Source: Gammaproteobacteria bacterium
GTDB taxonomy: Bacteria > Pseudomonadota > Gammaproteobacteria > SZUA-152
Assembly: GCA_021647705.1 (NCBI GenBank)
Contig: JAKIUF010000008.1
Span: 60,299 to 124,298 of the forward strand
Direction of reading: 5' to 3'
Length of the DNA stretch: 64,000 bases
Shown: positions 58,930 through 64,000 of the stretch, piece after piece
How the letters are laid out: the number at the start of each line of letters is the position of its first letter
How positions within the stretch are numbered: the stretch's first letter is position 1
Made by a program: the position numbers and the translations under genes
Notes under the pieces: generated by a model
The model's input: the letters and a program-made list of their open reading frames with translations, nothing else
The model's database searches: none
Told to the model about the DNA's origin: nothing

Positions 58930-61383
58930 ATGACTTCCGCAAAAAAACAAAATATCACATTTGAAATTTCACTTGATGCACGCCCTGAGTTCTGTGGTCG
59001 TGTTGGTGCGTTTGCATTTGATTCAGCGGGCAATCTGCTGGAAAAATCTGAATTAAAATCCGGAAAAATTTCGTTTGGCATCAACGAAAGAAATCTTGTC
59101 AAAAGCCGGTTATTTATTGCTCCGATACCGGATCAGAATGATAAAGGTAGTGTTTCAATTAAAATGATGGAACGTATCGGAGGATTTGAAGCACCCATTA
59201 CTGACAACGGAAAACTCGTCGATACTATCTTCATTCCCGGCACTATTATTGATGCCTGGCCTTTATGTTTTTGCTGGGTACGCGGGCAAGTCATACAAAA
59301 TGATTCCGGTCTGCCAATTTGTAAAGCTAAAGTACATATCTGTGAAGTTGACAAGATTTGGCGGTGGATATGGAAGCTCCCCGAACCGGATATTTTTCGG
59401 TTAAGACTCAAGTTTCGGGGTTCAAAATCAATAAGATCACGGGTATAACATGTTGAATGTACAGGATATTGTCATGAACGTGCAGCAAAAAATTGAGTGA
59501 AGCGAACAAACAACGATCTGCTTTTTCCGCAAAATCGTAAGCGCACATTGCAGAGCATTCCCACCCGTATTGCCCCCTTATGTAGCCGACAGAAGATAAA
59601 TGCTAAATAAAATTAACTAGTTAGTGAGTGTTGAATCAATAGAAAATGAACCCCGAAACTTGAGTTAAGAGATGACCTGCTGAACCTCATTGAAAAACCG
59701 GATATTCGCCCTCCACTCCCACGACCGGACCCTGCTCCATTTTTTGATGATTCATTTATTAATACCGACTTTGCCAATGTTAACCCACGGCCTGAGCCTT
59801 CTTTACCGGAAAACTCAATTGAACCCCCAAATTTACCCAACTTAAAACAGGCAATACCATTCAGCACCCATAGCGCATTGCTGTCATCCTCGGTAAATAT
59901 GGTACGCACAACACTCGCTGACAATTTTCAGCTGATACTGCCGTATTTCTGTCTATGGCCCTGGTGGTGGTGGCGTCTGCGTTGTGATGAAATTATTGTT
60001 GTCGAAACAGACTCAAACGGTCGCTTTTCCACAGTTGTCAGTTATCAATGCTCAGGCGATAAACCTGATCTTTATTTCTGGATTGAGTATAAAATTAATG
60101 GCAGTCTTGAAACTGTCTATCGACCACCGATAACCTGCAACACCTATTGGAATTATACCTGTGGTACTGAAGTCACATTGCGTATTAATGATGAACGTGT
60201 TCCAGCCTGTGATCAGGATATTGACCTACTCGGCAGAAAAGTACAGATACTCTCTATTGGCCGCACAGTTAGCATATCTGAAATCAACGGTGCTGGAGCA
60301 GGTTTTTCAGAAGAAGGGCTGACAACATTAAACCAACCCTTTGGTGGAAGACTTGAACCACGAGTCTGGTTCAGCCGCACAACATTACGCGATGATAAAA
60401 ACATACATTATTATCGCTGGTCCTATCGGAAACTGACCAGTGGTAACGGATCGTCATTTTTTGCATTACCTTTACCTGGCGCATGGCAACCTTTAAAACG
60501 CACAGTTATCAGGCATTATGCAAAACTGGATACAAATGGTGATGTCACTCATGAGCCGTATGCACTGGGACCACGTAGTGTAGGAGCAGAATCAAATCTG
60601 TTTGAAATCAAACCTGTTGATGTAAAAGATGCTGACCCAGACGGCATTGAATGGACCGTCGTCGATGAACGTGAAGACCTGGCCAGTGGACACTTTGAAA
60701 CCAGAAGCCTTGGTGAAGGTTCTGATGCTTGTGAGGAGGCACTGGATGCAGCGGGTAAATATGAGCTTAAACTGGAACTGTTTAAAACCGATGGCAGTCT
60801 GGTTAACTGGTCAACAGAAGGACTGGATCTGGAAGTAACCAATGTACCCGCACCGTTTGGAGCAGAACCAGTCACTGCCATCAATGCCAGTAATTATAAC
60901 CGTATCCAGGTTGCCGATGACATCATGGCCTTCCGCACGGTGCTGCGTGTTGACAATAATTGCTGCAACGCAGAAATTGCACCCGTAAGCGGTACAGATT
61001 CATGTGGCTTTATTGAATACAATACCGGTGCCAGTATAACCTTGGGATTTAAAGCCGAGCATCCCAATAATTTTGCAACATTATCCTTTAATGTTGTACG
61101 TGGCGTTTCAAACTACGTTGCGGTTGCCAGCACATCCGGACAAGCAGGAGCTGCATCACTGCCCACCAACAATACCCCTCCTCCAGCACATGCTTATAAT
61201 CTGTCAGGCAGCACAGATTACACAGAAACATTTGCGGTGGTTAATCTTATGGGGGGCTGTGACCGGGCTGCCTTTGCTGAGCGCATCCGTGTTTCGGCTA
61301 AGGCGACCGACGGATATACTCGTCTTAGCTCTCTTGATAAAAGCGCTATAGATGGGTTTGCTCTGGCAAAACCCTGTCCATAA
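58930..61383 (+). pseudogene. Large hypothetical gene interrupted by a MITE
   Basis: Two open segments, 58930-59406 and 59671-61383, join perfectly in frame once the 258-bp insertion and one copy of its TTAAGA target duplication are removed (the junction reads DIFRLRDDLLNL), restoring a 729-residue protein. The N-terminal 160 residues include a beta-sandwich-like part (CWVRGQVIQNDSGLPICKAK) resembling carboxypeptidase-regulatory domains. A Pro-rich linker follows (RPPLPRPDPAPFFDDSF), then a Cys-rich beta domain (LWPWWWWRLRCDEIIVVETD). No signal peptide or known family. As it stands translation stops at 59448; the 3' part has an in-frame ATG at 59878 but no clear restart. Confidence 0.8.
59407..59664. 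mobile_element. 258-bp MITE with terminal inverted repeats and target duplication
   Basis: CTCAAGTTTCGGGGTTCA at the left and TGAACCCCGAAACTTGAG at the right are perfect 18-bp inverted repeats. TTAAGA flanks both sides (59401-59406 and 59665-59670). The interior has no coding capacity, so a full-length element elsewhere must have moved it. Confidence 0.92.
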
Positions 61384-61410
61384 TCAACCAAAACGCTGTT
61401 TAAACTCCTG

Positions 61411-61442
61411 ACACCTGGTAGAAATATCTGCCAGGTGTTTTT
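61411..61442 (+). terminator. Rho-independent terminator between convergent genes
   Basis: ACACCTGG, 12-nt loop, CCAGGTGT and TTTTT, placed after the interrupted large gene and before the convergent regA gene. Confidence 0.8.
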
Positions 61443-61499
61443 GTATTTTCCTGAAACATTCTCAGAGACCTTCAAAATGAGTTCAGAATAAACGGTACT

Positions 61500-62060
61500 T
61501 CATCTCAATTGCGGACGCTTTTGCAATTTTCGCTGTAACGTTCGGCGGTGCATACCAAGGGCGCGAGCAGTGGCCGTAATATTGCCTTTATGGTCGTTTA
61601 ATACCTTTTGAATATGCTCCCACTCTATACGGTTGACAGAGAGTGGCTGTGTCGTAATATCCACACCGGTATCACCCTCCTCACGATAAAATGCAGCAAT
61701 GACTTCATCAGCATCCACAGGTTTAGCAAGATAGTGAATAGCTCCCAGCTTGATCGCTTCCACCGCAGTGGCAATACTGGCAAAGCCGGTAAGCATAACA
61801 ACCCGTGTGTGTGAGTCGATATCAATAAGATGTTTGACTAATACCAGACCAGAACGCCCTGGCATATTAAGGTCTACTACAGCAAACTCGGGGGATGTTT
61901 TCTCACTGAGTGCGATACCTTCATCAACATTACCCGCTACCTGTACATTGAAGCCGCGTTTAGCCAGCGCCTCCCCCATCACTTGACAAAATAAGTGGTC
62001 ATCTTCCACCAATAATAGCGTCGGAAAATCACTGGATGGCTCAGTTTGTTGAGCTGTCAT
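61500..62060 (-). CDS. regA: Redox response regulator, RegA/ActR/PrrA family
   Basis: A 186-residue two-domain regulator: receiver domain with the acidic pair LLLVEDDHLFC, phospho-acceptor Asp in FAVVDLNMPGRSG, Thr in MLTGFAS and Lys in LAKPVDADEV. A Fis-type HTH follows at the end (NITATARALGMHRRTLQRKL), the hallmark of RegA. Overlaps the sensor gene by 4 nt. RegA systems control respiration, carbon and nitrogen metabolism by redox state; the nirK operon would be a plausible target. Confidence 0.93.
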   Translation of the reverse strand: MTAQQTEPSSDFPTLLLVEDDHLFCQVMGEALAKRGFNVQVAGNVDEGIALSEKTSPEFAVVDLNMPGRSGLVLVKHLIDIDSHTRVVMLTGFASIATAVEAIKLGAIHYLAKPVDADEVIAAFYREEGDTGVDITTQPLSVNRIEWEHIQKVLNDHKGNITATARALGMHRRTLQRKLQKRPQLR

Positions 62061-63331
62061 ACAGGTACTCTTATGGGGACAAGTGGCAATTCAATCACTG
62101 CCTGCGTGCCACCGCCATTTTGATTAAGCAGTTGTACTTTTCCACCGAAGCGCTCCATCACCGCGCGGGCCAGATAAAGCCCCAGTCCCTGGCCGTTCGG
62201 TTTGGTCGTAAAAAACGGCGTACCGGCAGCGGCAAGTTCTGAGGGGTTTAAACCCTCACCTTGATCACAAACACTGAGAGTGAGATGTTCGTTGTCCCAA
62301 CATCCTTTGACTTCGATGCTGTCAATGGAAGCATCAGCGGCATTATTGAGTATATTGAGTAACGCTTGGGTAAGGGTCGTATCCGCCAAAATTTGTGGTG
62401 TTGGATGTGACCCCTCCAATTGACAGGAAACCTTTGCAGCCGGGCGCGAGGAGCGCAGTAACCCGACCACAACTTCCAGATAATCATCAATCGCAAAACT
62501 ACGTCCACCTTCAGGCCGTACTTGTCCGGCGCTGGCGGTAATACTGGACAGGATACTTTTACAGCGATCCAGTTGACTGCGTAGCATTTTTGTTTTCTCC
62601 AATACATCAGGGTCATTTGCATGCTCGTGCCGTAATTCACCCACCAGCACGGCCATTGTTGCCAGTGGTGTGCCCAGCTCATGAGCAGCGCCAGTGGCCA
62701 GGGTGCCCAGCGTCACAAGGTGTTGATCACGCATAGCTTGTTCCCGCGCTTCAGTCAAAATGCTATCCCGTTCCCGTAAACTGTTGGCCATGCGGACCAC
62801 GAAGAAGACAATCAGCCCTGCACTCAGTAAAAAACTGAACCACATACCCGTTACATGCAAATCGAAATCAACACCGTGTTTGATATTCGCATGGGGCAGT
62901 GGCTGAAAAAAGTAAATGAGCAAGCTATAACAACCGACGGTCAACGCAGCCATGGCCCAGGTAAAACGCTGAGGCAAAATGGATGCAACGATAACCAGCG
63001 GCAACAGAAAAAGTGAAACAAAGGGATTGGTAGAGCCACCAGCGAGATAAAGCAACGCACACAAAATCAGCGTATCCAGCACTAACTGTACAAAAAACTC
63101 CCACGATGATACCGGGCGTGGCTTTCGCATTCGTAACAAGGTCAGGACATTAATCACACCATGCACAGCAATAATGAGTAGCAATGGCAATAGCGGTAGT
63201 TCCATCGCCAGCACCTGAGAGGCAATGGTAACCGCTGCCAGCGCGCAAATGATGGCGATATTTCTGAGTACAAAGAGACGCTGTAGATTGAGCGCAGCAG
63301 TTGGATCATGAATCGCTTGAAAATTGTTCAT
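62057..63331 (-). CDS. regB: Redox sensor histidine kinase, RegB/PrrB family
   Basis: A 424-residue kinase from the ATG at 63331 (MNNFQAIHDPTAALNLQRLF). Six transmembrane helices (about 25-195) contain GGSTNPF, the quinone-binding heptapeptide GGxxNPF of RegB. The H-box is LATGAAHELGTPLATMAVLV, and a Cys lies exactly 40 residues after that His (QLDRCKSIL), the spacing of the redox Cys265 to His225 in Rhodobacter RegB. N, G1 and G2 boxes: NILNNAADAS, DQGEGL, GQGLGLYLA. It should autophosphorylate when the quinone pool is reduced and pass phosphate to RegA. Confidence 0.93.
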   Translation of the reverse strand: MNNFQAIHDPTAALNLQRLFVLRNIAIICALAAVTIASQVLAMELPLLPLLLIIAVHGVINVLTLLRMRKPRPVSSWEFFVQLVLDTLILCALLYLAGGSTNPFVSLFLLPLVIVASILPQRFTWAMAALTVGCYSLLIYFFQPLPHANIKHGVDFDLHVTGMWFSFLLSAGLIVFFVVRMANSLRERDSILTEAREQAMRDQHLVTLGTLATGAAHELGTPLATMAVLVGELRHEHANDPDVLEKTKMLRSQLDRCKSILSSITASAGQVRPEGGRSFAIDDYLEVVVGLLRSSRPAAKVSCQLEGSHPTPQILADTTLTQALLNILNNAADASIDSIEVKGCWDNEHLTLSVCDQGEGLNPSELAAAGTPFFTTKPNGQGLGLYLARAVMERFGGKVQLLNQNGGGTQAVIELPLVPIRVPV

Positions 63332-63693
63332 TGCAACAGTATACAGCCCGTTGATGCCTTGCGAGGAGTGACAAATTGTCGCGTAACACCCAGGCCATTT
63401 CTCCCGCCTGTATTCTGCCATCATACCTTCACTTTTGGCCAGAAAGTGATAAGAATAACTGCACTGCAATCCCTTTTTTCAATGCCAATATTGACAATAA
63501 AACCGTTAAAAAACAATGCGATAACAGATGTTCATGCTAAATGAGGTAAAAGTGCGAAAGCATCTGCATCGATAGTATTTGCAACTTAGCGGTGCAGAAT
63601 GACGAAGGCTGTGATCTGCTGTGCAGAATATCCAACGATAACATTCGATGGCATAACGGCCACAGCATTGTTGCCGTGGCCGTTATGCATGGC

Positions 63694-64000
63694 TTAATAA
63701 TCGTCAGTAAATGTCAACATAAACGCAACAATGGCATCTTCTTCACTATTTGTGAGCCCAAGATTACCCAATAATACGGTTTCAACATTTTCCGATACTT
63801 CCGGTGGGTTCCATAATCCAGGAATATCCCGCGTGTTATAAAACTGTACAACCTCTTTCAGCGTTTTTAACAAGCCGTTATGCATATAAGGTGGAGTCAG
63901 TGCAATATTGCGTAAATGAGGCGTTTTGAATTTCCCGTTTTCTGCAGTTATGTTTAGCACACCACCAAGCCCCAGGTCGATCACATTGGAAGGCTGTTGA
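63694..64000 (-). CDS. Dihaem cytochrome c peroxidase/MauG-family protein, C-terminal part (cut by window edge)
   Basis: The frame runs from the stop at 63694 to beyond base 64000; 102 codons are visible. GKFKTPHLRNIALTPPYMHN, then LKTLKEVVQFYNTRD and LTNSEEDAIVAFMLTFTD, are the end of bacterial dihaem cytochrome c peroxidases, including the Met ligand in PPYMHNG. Such enzymes reduce H2O2 in the periplasm. The haem sites and signal peptide lie outside the window. Confidence 0.9.
   Translation of the reverse strand, partial: QQPSNVIDLGLGGVLNITAENGKFKTPHLRNIALTPPYMHNGLLKTLKEVVQFYNTRDIPGLWNPPEVSENVETVLLGNLGLTNSEEDAIVAFMLTFTDDY

Overview
The window reads as chromosomal DNA of a gammaproteobacterium that I cannot place more precisely. 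Supporting signs are the recJ, prfB, lysS order (interrupted here), the tsaB/yoaA pair, a periplasmic cytochrome-type cis/trans fatty acid isomerase, oligoribonuclease (orn), exonuclease I (sbcB), a RegB/RegA redox two-component system, and a copper nitrite reductase operon. Coding density is moderate. Intergenic regions are crowded with palindromic repeats and MITE-like elements. No tRNA, rRNA or CRISPR array was seen.

Layout. 1-8.3 kb: a WYL regulator with a VOC protein; a two-gene unit made of a LodB-like flavoprotein and a 983-residue protein joining a catalase-like domain to a LodA-like quinone-cofactor domain; and cti. 8.5-11.7 kb: a nucleotidyltransferase, lysS, and prfB with its programmed +1 frameshift. 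12.0-21.7 kb: an accessory island between prfB and recJ. It is bordered by two diverged copies of the recJ 3' end and is built largely of integron cassettes read on the minus strand (six well-formed attC-like sites and two or three truncated ones, no integrase). Cassettes carry two HigBA-type toxin-antitoxin pairs, a DUF4236 protein, a possible hydrolase/lipoprotein pair and small unknown proteins. The array is broken by IS110 and IS91-family remnants, a REP-associated tyrosine transposase element, and a plus-strand trio ending in hcp.

21.7-28.4 kb: intact recJ, a parvulin, then an operon matching the ncgABC-nirK arrangement known from Nitrosomonas: multicopper oxidase, dihaem cytochrome, monohaem cytochrome, copper nitrite reductase. 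28.4-36.8 kb: moaB, a NERD protein, a two-subunit pyruvate carboxylase, a histone H1-like protein, sbcB and a lipoprotein. 37.0-47.3 kb: a signalling cluster of PP2C phosphatase, FHA-GAF-HD-GYP protein, an unknown protein, HEAT-repeat Ser/Thr kinase, two PilT-family ATPases and two FHA proteins. It looks like a phospho-threonine and cyclic-di-GMP circuit controlling pilus retraction. 47.3-57.4 kb: housekeeping and envelope genes (orn, cytochrome c, pterin dehydratase, rsgA, beta-barrel protein, pentapeptide-repeat lipoprotein, tsaB, yoaA). 57.7-64 kb: an OmpA-type lipoprotein, a large unknown gene split by a 258-bp MITE, regA/regB, and the end of a dihaem cytochrome c peroxidase.

The most unusual items are the catalase-like/LodA fusion, the integrase-less cassette array between recJ 3'-end copies, the hcp-linked putative toxin/immunity pair, and the kinase-FHA-PilT cluster.
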